From: a virus | DNA: 34,886 nt | Reading direction: 5' to 3' (one strand) | IMG/VR virus record: IMGVR_UViG_3300047494_000031 | Location: 1-34,886 of that record | In this document: one piece after another, positions 27,598 to 34,886 of the stretch | Layout: every line of letters begins with the position of its first letter | How positions within the stretch are numbered: the stretch's first letter is position 1 | Notes under the pieces: generated by a model | Database searches by the model: none | What the model was told of the DNA's origin: nothing | What the model saw: only the letters and a program-made list of their open reading frames with translations | Made by a program: the position numbers and the translations under genes

Positions 27598-28742
27598 ACG
27601 CTGTACTCATAGACAACTATGACCGCATTGGATCCCGCGCTCCCCGCCACAGCGGCCGACGATGCGGCGAGCTGAACAGCGCCACCGCCACCTGCACCAA
27701 AACCAGTACCAGCACCAGCAGCGCCAGACCCCGTGGCACCGCCAAAGCCCAAAAGAGAATTACCACCACGCGAAGACATTACTATCGAGCCGCCTGCCAA
27801 AACATAGCCAGGACCACCGCCCTGCCCTTGTAGAGAAACAATAGTGGTGCCGCCCGTAATCGTTGGCGCTGACGAAACCGACGATCCATTGGCCTGTGTA
27901 ATCGTCGATGCGGCCGAGCCGGCAGAACCTGCGGTTCCACCCGGACAACTGATTAAGGCTCCAAAAGATGCTGTGGAGCCCGCAGTACCCGCATTGGCAC
28001 CTGCTGCGCCACCCGCGCCACCTGCGGGAATAGTGACAGCGACGCCGCCAGTGAAGCCGGTAGCGAATCTAGCCCGGGCAAATGATCCACCCCCACCCGC
28101 TCCCGCCACGGCACTTTGACCTGCGCCTGTTGCCGGCGTTCCACCGCCACCACCGCCAGGGGCCTGGACGTCCACCACCACATAGGAGGTTCCTGCGGTA
28201 CTGTTATAAGTACCGGTGGCCGATAACGTCTGCGTATTGATAAGACGGCCGGTAAATCCGGTTAGCGTCCCTGTGGCCGTCAAATTGGTGAACGAACCTG
28301 TGCTAGCTGTCGTCGAGCCAATCGCAGGCGGTGAAGCAAAAAGCGCGATGAACCCATTACCGCTTACATTTCCACTGGCGGAAAGACTGGTAAAAGCGCC
28401 GCTACTCGGCGTCGTTGCTCCAATGGGCGTGTTGTCGATCGACCCGCCTGTGATAACCGTCGTCTGGCCGTTTGCCGGGTCATCTTCTAAGGGGAAGTCT
28501 TGCAGATTGTAACTGACGCCCTGATAAGCAATCAAGAGCGAATAACGGCCGTTTGCTGCATAAAATGCAAATCGGCCGTTAACGTCCGTCGTGAGAGGAT
28601 TAGCGGTCGTTGTAATGCCGTTATCGCTATAGATGGCCGCAATTGCACCGCCAGGATAGGTGAGAACAGTAACGTTCGCTCCCTTTTGCGGAAGGAGCGT
28701 CTGTCCATTCTGGCCTAGGACAATATCCGTGTATTTTTGCAC
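27594..28742 (-). CDS. Tail fibre with polyglycine receptor-binding domain (GTG start)
   Basis: This 382-residue protein starts at GTG 28742 (AAGGA upstream). The N-terminal part (YTDIVLGQNGQTLLPQKGAN, then DNGITTTANPLTTDVNGRFA) is a carbohydrate- or capsid-binding-like domain. The middle has two fibre motifs (PIGATTPSSGAFTSLSASG and AIGSTTASTGSFTNLTATG). The last 180 residues or so are glycine/alanine-rich strands with GGNSLLGFGGATGSGAAG and end in SNAVIVVYEYSV. Polyglycine-rich tips like this are known from T-even adhesins, where they bind host receptors. Confidence 0.82.
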   Translation of the reverse strand: MQKYTDIVLGQNGQTLLPQKGANVTVLTYPGGAIAAIYSDNGITTTANPLTTDVNGRFAFYAANGRYSLLIAYQGVSYNLQDFPLEDDPANGQTTVITGGSIDNTPIGATTPSSGAFTSLSASGNVSGNGFIALFASPPAIGSTTASTGSFTNLTATGTLTGFTGRLINTQTLSATGTYNSTAGTSYVVVDVQAPGGGGGGTPATGAGQSAVAGAGGGGSFARARFATGFTGGVAVTIPAGGAGGAAGANAGTAGSTASFGALISCPGGTAGSAGSAASTITQANGSSVSSAPTITGGTTIVSLQGQGGGPGYVLAGGSIVMSSRGGNSLLGFGGATGSGAAGAGTGFGAGGGGAVQLAASSAAVAGSAGSNAVIVVYEYSV

Positions 28743-28751
28743 GGCACGTCC

Positions 28752-29129
28752 TTATTTGCTGATCCAGGTCAATCCGTTAGTAGATACGCAGGTCAAATAG
28801 TCAAGCGCCCCGGCCGCTAGACTTAATGATGCGCCACCGTTGATGGTGCCACCGGTCGGCGGATAAATAAGCACGGCATTAGCACCTTCATTGGCAATGC
28901 AGTACTCATCGAACAAGCCCGTGAAATTGGGTGCCCCGGTTGTCCCGGGCGGCAAGATAACGCCCGTGCCTGATGCGGCGGTGGTAATCAACGTGTTGCA
29001 GGCCCCAATGGGATAGGCGGTGGCTGCATTCGTACCCAATGCCGTCACAGCGGGGTCCACGTCGCCGATGATGTTAACGACCTGCAATGGCGAGAACCCG
29101 GACCCGCTTAACTTTTTCTGTACTGACAT
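28752..29129 (-). CDS. Small structural protein
   Basis: This 125-residue protein starts at ATG 29129 with GGAGAG nine bases upstream; the open frame further up is not used. It is a Gly/Ala/Thr-rich beta protein (FSPLQVVNIIGDVDPAVTAL, then SGTGVILPPGTTGAPNFTGL) resembling minor head or tail-spike base proteins. It lies between the AT-hook-like protein and the fibre. Function not certain. Confidence 0.7.
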   Translation of the reverse strand: MSVQKKLSGSGFSPLQVVNIIGDVDPAVTALGTNAATAYPIGACNTLITTAASGTGVILPPGTTGAPNFTGLFDEYCIANEGANAVLIYPPTGGTINGGASLSLAAGALDYLTCVSTNGLTWISK

Positions 29130-29130
29130 G

Positions 29131-29787
29131 TTAACTCTCCTTGGGAGGGCGTCCCGGCTTTCGCTTGCCTGTGGCCGGTTCAATCTCGGTGCCAGCAAGC
29201 GCGGCAAGTTCCTTGACTTGAAGTGTCAAAGCATCCACCTGGGCTTGCAGCTGTTCGTTTTGTTTAGCGAGCTTTGCCTCGCCGGCATGATTCTTTGCCG
29301 ATTCGATCCACGCTTTTGCCTCATCACGCCGTTTACGGCCGCCGAACCATGTCAAGGAACTATCTGGCAATGCCGCCAACTGCTCGACCGTGTAGATGTT
29401 CATCTGCTTGAACGCATTGGCTTCGGACTTGCTCAGCGGCGGCCAGTTATCCAAGGATAAGCCCGATTCGGCTTCCCGCGTATTGTTCTGGAATGCATCC
29501 CACTGCGCACGGAAACGAAGATGGTCAAGCGGACCCGTATCCGTCGGATCGTCTGGACGAAGTTTAGCGGGTCGATCCCATTGCTTGGTGCGGTCGCCCG
29601 GGACCATGATGCGAATCCACGGCACGTCGATATGAATCGGACGCCCTGCCTCTTCGGTCAAATCCGGATCTGGATGAAGACTAGGGGCTAGGTAAAACTC
29701 GGCGTAAAGGTTTTGATCGGAGCCAGTGGAAGCCATGGCAACGGTTGCGCCTCGTGGCATATCTACTTTGTGCTCGGCAAATTGCAT
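29131..29787 (-). CDS. Head protein with C-terminal AT-hook-like motif
   Basis: This 218-residue protein begins with a domain of strands (ATVAMASTGSDQNLYAEFYL, then VPWIRIMVPGDRTKQWDRPA). It carries a helical part (MNIYTVEQLAALPDSSLTWF) close to a helix-hairpin-helix and a coiled coil (LAKQNEQLQAQVDALTLQVK). It ends in GKRKPGRPPKES, an AT-hook-type motif (K/R-x-GRP-x-K). Such a tail could hold DNA in the capsid or guide assembly. I know this type of protein from podovirus head clusters but not its function. Confidence 0.72.
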   Translation of the reverse strand: MQFAEHKVDMPRGATVAMASTGSDQNLYAEFYLAPSLHPDPDLTEEAGRPIHIDVPWIRIMVPGDRTKQWDRPAKLRPDDPTDTGPLDHLRFRAQWDAFQNNTREAESGLSLDNWPPLSKSEANAFKQMNIYTVEQLAALPDSSLTWFGGRKRRDEAKAWIESAKNHAGEAKLAKQNEQLQAQVDALTLQVKELAALAGTEIEPATGKRKPGRPPKES

Positions 29788-29800
29788 GAATCACCTCGTG

Positions 29801-29825
29801 AGAGAAAGAGGCCCCGGAGGGCCTC
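29801..29825 (-). terminator. Intrinsic terminator after the head genes
   Basis: On the minus strand GAGGCCC (29825-29819) pairs with GGGCCTC (29814-29808) over a four-base loop and is followed by TTTCTCT (29807-29801). It lies between the 197-residue head protein gene and the next gene. It probably reduces transcription of later genes relative to the coat gene. Confidence 0.75.
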
Positions 29826-29844
29826 ATGGGTAAGTATGTTAATT

Positions 29845-30438
29845 TTATGTTATAGCGTCCTGGCCGCACGGATATTGCAGCAAGACGACGGCCTGCGTAT
29901 TAGGCAGCACCTGCGCTGAGCTGCCAGAGCCAAGCGTAATGCCGTTGGTGCTAGCAAACTGTGCACCTTGCATCTGCTTCGATGCCACAGCAGTACCAGA
30001 AACAACGCCAGAGGCCTGCCAATAGACTGGTGTATTAGCCGTAGGCGTGCCGCTAACCTGCGTGATGGCTGGACCCTGGACCTGAAACCAACCCCAGTTA
30101 CCTACAAAGCCAGTGGCCGCTACAGCGACGCCCAGAGGATTGCCCGCATTAGCGGTGCCCGTCCATACGGTAGCCGTGGTAATCAGCAAGCCAGCAGCCG
30201 ACAGGGATTCGGTGAACTGAACGACCGTGCCAGCGACGATGGTGGCACCATAAGCGGCATAAACGAACGTGCCACCGCCAAGACGCGTATCGTAGCCACG
30301 CAGCTCGCCGAAGTACTGCGAATTGCGACCATAGGTTGCGCCAGAGGTACCCGGAATCGAGAACGGACCCGGGCCACCGTTGTCAACGATGCTCAGGTCA
30401 ACTTCACCTAAGATCGGATCGTAAGCGACAAATGCCAT
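29845..30438 (-). CDS. Head decoration-type protein
   Basis: This 197-residue, nearly cysteine-free, Gly/Ala/Thr/Val-rich protein directly follows the coat gene (AAGGAG before ATG 30438). It reads as an all-beta protein: MAFVAYDPILGEVDLSIVDN, then YAAYGATIVAGTVVQFTESL and NPLGVAVAATGFVGNWGWFQ. The placement and the GVA-x-x-A-T-G phrase suggest a capsid decoration protein of the type that follows major capsid genes. The exact family is not certain. Confidence 0.72.
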   Translation of the reverse strand: MAFVAYDPILGEVDLSIVDNGGPGPFSIPGTSGATYGRNSQYFGELRGYDTRLGGGTFVYAAYGATIVAGTVVQFTESLSAAGLLITTATVWTGTANAGNPLGVAVAATGFVGNWGWFQVQGPAITQVSGTPTANTPVYWQASGVVSGTAVASKQMQGAQFASTNGITLGSGSSAQVLPNTQAVVLLQYPCGQDAIT

Positions 30439-30450
30439 GATAGTTTCTCC

Positions 30451-31440
30451 TTATGCCGAGAGGACCGCTTGCAAGCGGCGGTTGCTGACGGTCATGTTAC
30501 CGGCGAAACCGATAAGCTTAACCATGGCGTCCTGGTTCACGGCGTAACGATCATCGCCCAGCGGGGCGAAGAAACGATCGACATGCGGACGGAAATAGAT
30601 GTAGTCGGTATTGAGGAAATACATGGTGTTCGCAGGCGCGCCACCACCGAAGCCGCCATCGAGCACGACATCGGAATTCATGTACTTCAACACCTGATAG
30701 CCAGCATCAGCCATCTTGGCATCACCGATACGCTGAATGCCTTGCAGCGATTCCAGATACAAGCGGTAGTAGTTGTTATCGGCGACGATCAAGTCCGGAT
30801 GGTCAGCACCACGAACCTGCTGCACCCAAACCTGATTCATATAGGATTGGATGTTAGCGGCCGTTGCCGGTGCACCACCATTGGTCGCCGAACTGAACGC
30901 GGTATTGCGCCAGAACGTACCAATCGTGGTCGATGCGTCAATACCGCCCACGACGCCGGTCGCAGGCGTCTTTGAGACAAGCAAAGCAAGACCACCAATC
31001 TGGCGCCCGCCATCGGCCGAACCGTCCGAATAACAATCCAACGCGGTATTGTTCGTGATGGTCTTTTCGCCGTTCTTGATGCGCGATTCCAAGAGATCGA
31101 TAATCGCCTCTTCGCCGGAATTCTGGATCATTTCCAGGCCAGAGATAGAGATCGCAACGGCAGACTGTGCGTAGTTGAACTCTGCCCCGGTAAAGACGTC
31201 AGAGGGCGAGATATTCAGCGCTTCATACCCGCTGTAGCGCTTATACGTGCCGTTCTCGGCGTATTCCAGTTCTTGCACAATCGTGCGGCCACCGGATACA
31301 GGCTTAACATTCTCTTTTTCTTTGAGACGGAATAAGAGGGCATTGTTCTTGGTGACGTTATCCGCCAACTTACCCGTGCGATTGCGCAGGGTCGTGGTGA
31401 CGATTTCCGTCAGCGTGGTACTCGGGTTAATCAGTGCCAT
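30451..31440 (-). CDS. Major capsid (coat) protein
   Basis: This 329-residue protein comes after portal and scaffold genes. Motifs such as KLADNVTKNNALLFRLKEKE, then EALNISPSDVFTGAEFNYAQ, and NNYYRLYLESLQGIQRIGD resemble the HK97-fold coat proteins of podoviruses. It forms the capsid shell. AGGAG lies six bases before ATG 31440. It is the largest Gly/Ala-balanced protein of the head group. Confidence 0.85.
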   Translation of the reverse strand: MALINPSTTLTEIVTTTLRNRTGKLADNVTKNNALLFRLKEKENVKPVSGGRTIVQELEYAENGTYKRYSGYEALNISPSDVFTGAEFNYAQSAVAISISGLEMIQNSGEEAIIDLLESRIKNGEKTITNNTALDCYSDGSADGGRQIGGLALLVSKTPATGVVGGIDASTTIGTFWRNTAFSSATNGGAPATAANIQSYMNQVWVQQVRGADHPDLIVADNNYYRLYLESLQGIQRIGDAKMADAGYQVLKYMNSDVVLDGGFGGGAPANTMYFLNTDYIYFRPHVDRFFAPLGDDRYAVNQDAMVKLIGFAGNMTVSNRRLQAVLSA

Positions 31441-31458
31441 GATGGGCTCCTAAACGGG

Positions 31459-32478
31459 TTAGCGGTCTTTGGAAGCTGCAAACGCAGCCTTCAATTCCTC
31501 ACGCAATGAACCCTTTGGAGCCGGGGACGCAGCCGTGCTTAAACCGGACGACGACCCGCGAACACTGCCGGAGGCATTGCGCGCTGCTGAGGTCTTGGCT
31601 TTCGCCTCTGCCGCCCGTTTCGCTTCTGCCTCAACCTGCTGTTGAGTTAGAAGAGTCGAACGAAGCTCAGGATCAGCCCAGATCGCCTTTTGATAAGCAT
31701 CTTCCAGGTCATTGGCTTGATTGTTATGCAGCAGAGAGGCCATTACTGGCGCTACTTTCCGCATATGCTCATGCCCTGGAGCGGATGCAAAACTAGACAA
31801 CTGGCTGTCGATACTGACCTGTTCTTGATATTTCTGCGCCTGTACGCTTTGATCGCGCCAGCCTTTAAGTTCAGCCAATTCCTGTTGGAGAGCGTGAACT
31901 TGCGGGTCAACCCAACCCTGTTGCTGTACAGGTTCAGTGAGGTCTACGTTAAAGGTTTTTGCGGCGCTTAGCAACATCGCCCGCTTTTGTTCCGGAGTTC
32001 CCATCCGCAGCACATAATTTTGCTGCAAAAGCCCTTGGACAGCCTGAACGAGATTCAAGCCCTCAGCCTGGAGCATTGGCATATAGGGGGCAGCGACTTC
32101 ACGAATGACCTTGCCGCCTAGACGGTCCTGGTCTTGGCTCGTGAGTGCCTTGCGCGTTTCAGCTTCATGCTGATTAATGTACTTGCGCACCTCTGGCGGG
32201 AGTTTATTCCAGTGCGCTTGCTGCTCTTTCTTCCATGAAGGCGGAAAGGGGTCCTCGGCGGGTGTTGCCTCGGCCGTTTTTGGAACCTTTCCACCCTTCT
32301 CATTAGGTGCTTCTACAGGCGTATCAGGCGTAGCTTCCGCTGGCGTCTCGACATTGGGCTCATCAGGCTTAGTCGATGCAAACCTTCCCGCCTCATCGCG
32401 CTGACGATCCATGATCTCTTGCCGGCTTTCTTCAATCTCTTCCCGCAGTGAACGATCGTTCTCGCTGCTCATGTGCAT
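31459..32478 (-). CDS. Scaffold protein
   Basis: This 339-residue protein has the signs of a scaffold: acidic and disordered start (NDRSLREEIEESRQEIMDRQ, then EATPDTPVEAPNEK), helical centre (HWNKLPPEVRKYINQHEAET) and a basic, Ala/Lys-rich C-terminus (SLREELKAAFAASKDR). Lying between portal and coat genes is the standard place. It would direct coat assembly and then leave. The start is ATG 32478 or the coupled ATG 32472. Confidence 0.82.
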   Translation of the reverse strand: MHMSSENDRSLREEIEESRQEIMDRQRDEAGRFASTKPDEPNVETPAEATPDTPVEAPNEKGGKVPKTAEATPAEDPFPPSWKKEQQAHWNKLPPEVRKYINQHEAETRKALTSQDQDRLGGKVIREVAAPYMPMLQAEGLNLVQAVQGLLQQNYVLRMGTPEQKRAMLLSAAKTFNVDLTEPVQQQGWVDPQVHALQQELAELKGWRDQSVQAQKYQEQVSIDSQLSSFASAPGHEHMRKVAPVMASLLHNNQANDLEDAYQKAIWADPELRSTLLTQQQVEAEAKRAAEAKAKTSAARNASGSVRGSSSGLSTAASPAPKGSLREELKAAFAASKDR

Positions 32479-32813
32479 AATACCTTTTTAGTGGCCTGGA
32501 TTAATTCTTTCTTGCAGTCAAAATCGCCGCGCAGCTCGCGTTTCTTGGGTGCATCGGGCATTTCGACGTAATCATTACGACGCAGGAACTCTTTATGCTC
32601 CTTGCGCGATGTGATGTAAGGACGTTTCCCAGATCGCTTATCGACCGCGACAGCCTGATAGGGCTGGATATCTACTGAAACCATCGTCGGCGAAAGGATA
32701 TTGACCATGCGCTTACCACAGCATTCGGGCAAATCCTTTTCACGGTCAGCCATGCGCCTAACTATCTCTTCAACCTTCCCGCAGTCGTAACACTTCACGT
32801 CATACAGAGGCAT
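32469..32813 (-). CDS. FmdB-type zinc-ribbon protein
   Basis: This 114-residue protein starts at ATG 32813 (AGGA eight bases upstream). MPLYDVKCYDCGKVEEIVRR with PECCGKRMVNILSPTMVSV contains two Cys pairs (C-x-x-C and CC) arranged as in the FmdB / CxxC-x-CxxC zinc ribbon family. The C-terminus is basic (ITSRKEHKEFLRRNDYVEM). It sits between portal and scaffold in many podoviruses. Function unknown; a role in assembly is plausible. It overlaps the scaffold by ten bases. Confidence 0.8.
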   Translation of the reverse strand: MPLYDVKCYDCGKVEEIVRRMADREKDLPECCGKRMVNILSPTMVSVDIQPYQAVAVDKRSGKRPYITSRKEHKEFLRRNDYVEMPDAPKKRELRGDFDCKKELIQATKKVLCT

Positions 32814-34886
32814 TGTCATCATCCTGCGACTGCTGAGACTGCTTTAACTGGTCCGTTAGATCATGAGCGCCGTCAACCATCGCCATGCCGTTGCCGGCTT
32901 CCGTTTCGTGAAGCTCTTGATAGGCCAGATCAGCGGTCCCATCCGTCGGGAAAGCTTTCGAGCCGATGCGAGCCGATGCGATCTGCGCTTCGGCCCTGAT
33001 ACGAGCCACAGCAATAGCCGTCTTATAGGCATATTCCTGCCTCATGGTCTCGATCTGAATTTCATTATTGGCCTTGAGCTGATCGCGCTGCGCTTCAAGC
33101 TGATTCTGTTGCGCAGATTGCTGGGCCTGAGCTTGCTGTTCGGCCTGCCCAATCTGAATTTGCGCCTGGGCTTTGATCTGCTCTATCTGCTTCTGTGCCT
33201 CAACCTTGCCCTGCTCGATCTGCATATCTGTCTGTGCACGAAGCTGCTGCGTTTTCTGCTCGCCTTCCTGCTTCATTTGCTCGATCTGCTGAGCGCCCTG
33301 CATCTTCATCTGCTCGGGATTGGTCTTAGGCGGTGGCGGCTGTTTAGCCAGCTGGTCAAGGGTTTGATCGATCACGCCTTCCAGGCTGCGTGCCTGAGTA
33401 AAGCCACGCACAATCCACTTAATTGACTCAATCATGAGCGGGACTACAGTCGGGTTGGTCTCGCCAGCCTGAACAGCCTGCTGAATCAATGGGCCAAGCG
33501 TTTTTAAGAACTCAAGCCGCTGCATTTTCTCCGTATCGTCATCGTCCCCGATGGTCGAATCGGTCTCTATATCAAGCCGGAACTGGCGCATTGCGTTGTT
33601 ACGCAACAATGCCTCTACATCTTCCCAACTTGGCTGGGCGATCTGGTTTTGTACTTCTGGTGGAAGTGGTGCGGGCGGTTGCGGCTGTGGCGGCGGCTGA
33701 TAACCCGGTGGTGGCTGCTGGCCCATCTGCTGCATTTGCTGAGCATGTTGCTTGCCGGCATTCCACTGTTGCATCGCGGCCTGGAAATGCTGCATCGCTA
33801 TTTGCTGCTGCATCTGAACCATTTGCTTTTGCTGATTAGTCATCAGCTTGACGCCCGATATTTGAGCGAGCGTCTGGTAACTAATATGGTTAGCAATGAC
33901 CTCGCCCATAAGGCGGATCATGTCGCGCATAAAGCGCTGTACTTCGTCCTGCACGGCGCGAAGACGTATCGATCCATACTGGCCCTTGATCTTTTCCGCC
34001 GTCGCCGTAGAACGCGGATCGTTAGCGCCTCGGATAATATCAGGCATGCCAGAGACTTCATAAAGATCGTTTTTGATCTTGTCCCGGGCCTGATACATCA
34101 TCATCAGGGTGTTAGCGATCTCTTGAATGGGGAAGAGTTCAAAGGTTCCTTTGAGGCCACCTTTCTCGGCAAACATGGCCCATTCTTCCACCGGGATCAG
34201 CTGGTTTTCTGTTCCTTCGGATAACAGCCGGTCAATGCCATTAGCACCTGCAGCGTAAACACCACAGACCTTAAGCGAGCGAATAACCGAACTGATTCGT
34301 GCGGTTAACTGATCCAGTTCTCGGGCCTGATCCTGATACTCCGAATAGTCGGCCGTCGGAATGATCGAATCATTCGCCGTGGTCGCCAGCAATGGCTTAG
34401 GACAGGGGAAGAACTTTTCAAGCTTAAGCGGATCTTCGCGCTTATCCAGGAAGTCCGGCATCTTCTTGTGGACCCACACCGCACACTTAGTGCGCTTGTC
34501 CCACATTTCAAAGATGCGCGCCTTCTTCATCGCCTCCGTGATCTTTTCATCGGCTAGGTTCTTCGGGCTGTAATCGAGCGGTATTTGCTTACCTTTCTCT
34601 GAGCCGAAACGCTCAATGCATTCATTGCGGTCTAGAAAGACTTCGCGCCAGACAAGATAAACTTCATCCCACGTCCGCGAGACGTTGTGTCCGAAGTTCT
34701 CCCAATGGACGTAATCGCAGACCACTTCCTCATATTCGACGATCTCATCGTCTTCAATGTCCGACGGGTCAGAGCCCACCATGGACGTATCGCGTTCGAC
34801 AAGCTCGCTGGAATCATCCGTAACTTCTGGGCCATTCTCTTTGACTTCGTCCGTTCCAGCGTCGTCGGAATCATTGTCACGATCCT
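32800..34886 (-). CDS. Portal protein, main part (joins the copy at 1-566)
   Basis: This is the rest of the portal of about 841 residues. The clip/stem region has GLKGTFELFPIQEIANTLMM and DLYEVSGMPDIIRGANDPRS, found in P22-type portals. A Pro/Gln-rich stretch (QQPPPGYQPPPQPQPPAPLP) follows, then a long Gln/Glu/Lys coiled coil (QIEQGKVEAQKQIEQIKAQA), which would form the helical barrel inside the head. This C-terminal extension makes it longer than P22 gp1 (725 residues). The last 127 bases here duplicate 1-127, so the gene should be counted once. Confidence 0.92.
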   Translation of the reverse strand, partial: DRDNDSDDAGTDEVKENGPEVTDDSSELVERDTSMVGSDPSDIEDDEIVEYEEVVCDYVHWENFGHNVSRTWDEVYLVWREVFLDRNECIERFGSEKGKQIPLDYSPKNLADEKITEAMKKARIFEMWDKRTKCAVWVHKKMPDFLDKREDPLKLEKFFPCPKPLLATTANDSIIPTADYSEYQDQARELDQLTARISSVIRSLKVCGVYAAGANGIDRLLSEGTENQLIPVEEWAMFAEKGGLKGTFELFPIQEIANTLMMMYQARDKIKNDLYEVSGMPDIIRGANDPRSTATAEKIKGQYGSIRLRAVQDEVQRFMRDMIRLMGEVIANHISYQTLAQISGVKLMTNQQKQMVQMQQQIAMQHFQAAMQQWNAGKQHAQQMQQMGQQPPPGYQPPPQPQPPAPLPPEVQNQIAQPSWEDVEALLRNNAMRQFRLDIETDSTIGDDDDTEKMQRLEFLKTLGPLIQQAVQAGETNPTVVPLMIESIKWIVRGFTQARSLEGVIDQTLDQLAKQPPPPKTNPEQMKMQGAQQIEQMKQEGEQKTQQLRAQTDMQIEQGKVEAQKQIEQIKAQAQIQIGQAEQQAQAQQSAQQNQLEAQRDQLKANNEIQIETMRQEYAYKTAIAVARIRAEAQIASARIGSKAFPTDGTADLAYQELHETEAGNGMAMVDGAHDLTDQLKQSQQSQDDDNASV
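34760..34886. repeat. Terminal overlap, right copy
   Basis: This is the exact second copy of bases 1-127, within the portal coding sequence. It is best regarded as the assembly overlap of a circular map. Real genome ends cannot be read from it. Confidence 0.95.

Noticed and set aside
27844-28119. Rightward Pro/Ala-rich open frame antisense to the polyglycine fibre
   Set aside because: Proline/alanine codons are the complement of the glycine-rich fibre codons; this is a shadow.
34760-34886. Direct terminal repeat as a physical genome end
   Set aside because: Length equals a common assembly k-mer and the repeat lies inside a gene in frame; a circular overlap explains it.
1-34886. tRNA genes, integrase, transposase, attachment sites
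   Set aside because: I looked for these on both strands and saw no convincing cloverleaf, recombinase motif, insertion-sequence ends or att-like duplication.

Overview
This window is a complete small tailed-phage genome of podovirus (P22-like) layout. The first 127 bases are repeated exactly as the last 127 bases, and the portal gene reads in frame across that join. The contig is therefore circular, with a unique length of 34,759 bp. The P22-type portal with a long helical C-terminus, the gp10-like stabilisation protein and a set of ejection proteins that includes a lytic transglycosylase all point to a short-tailed phage. The host is probably a proteobacterium: there is a spanin pair with a lipobox, a GH24 lysozyme, a YdaS/Cro-type regulator and lambda-type NinB. 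The sequence does not fix the genus. I see no integrase, CI-type repressor, DNA polymerase, helicase, primase, tRNA or CRISPR array.

Layout. (1) A divergent control region lies at about 8123-8266, with a 19-bp operator-like palindrome next to a rightward promoter. (2) A leftward early operon runs from 8122 down to 5210: YdaS-like regulator, winged-helix-type protein, NinB, a Ref-like nuclease, a PD-(D/E)XK nuclease and several tiny membrane proteins, most of them coupled by ATGA overlaps. (3) A gene-poor segment at about 4744-5209 holds iteron-like repeats, three tandem RNA hairpins and a leftward promoter with its own inverted repeat. (4) The late block is also leftward and passes through the circular join: small genes including an Rmf/CrpP-like protein (4303-2836), terminase (2790-1049), a possible decoration protein, portal (566 through the join to 32800), FmdB-like zinc ribbon, scaffold, coat, minor head proteins, tail fibre, connector, gp10-like protein, acetyltransferase, ejection proteins (24348-18604), a second fibre module, lysozyme, holin, spanins and a conserved unknown gene ending at 15115. 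(5) A rightward operon runs from 8267 to 15078: a DUF6948-like protein, a strikingly repetitive Gly/Asp/Tyr protein, an SSB-like protein with an acidic tail, many small accessory proteins, a DUF1566 protein and a secreted protein. It converges on the end of the late block at about 15080-15114.

Working together. The YdaS-like protein probably controls the divergent promoters. The SSB, NinB, Ref and nuclease proteins would handle recombination and repair of phage DNA during host-dependent replication. The late genes build a headful-packaging virion and lyse the cell. The least explained parts are the hairpin/iteron segment, the six-base-repeat protein, a probable frameshift near 14,050 and a likely in-frame gene fusion at 11,260-12,162.
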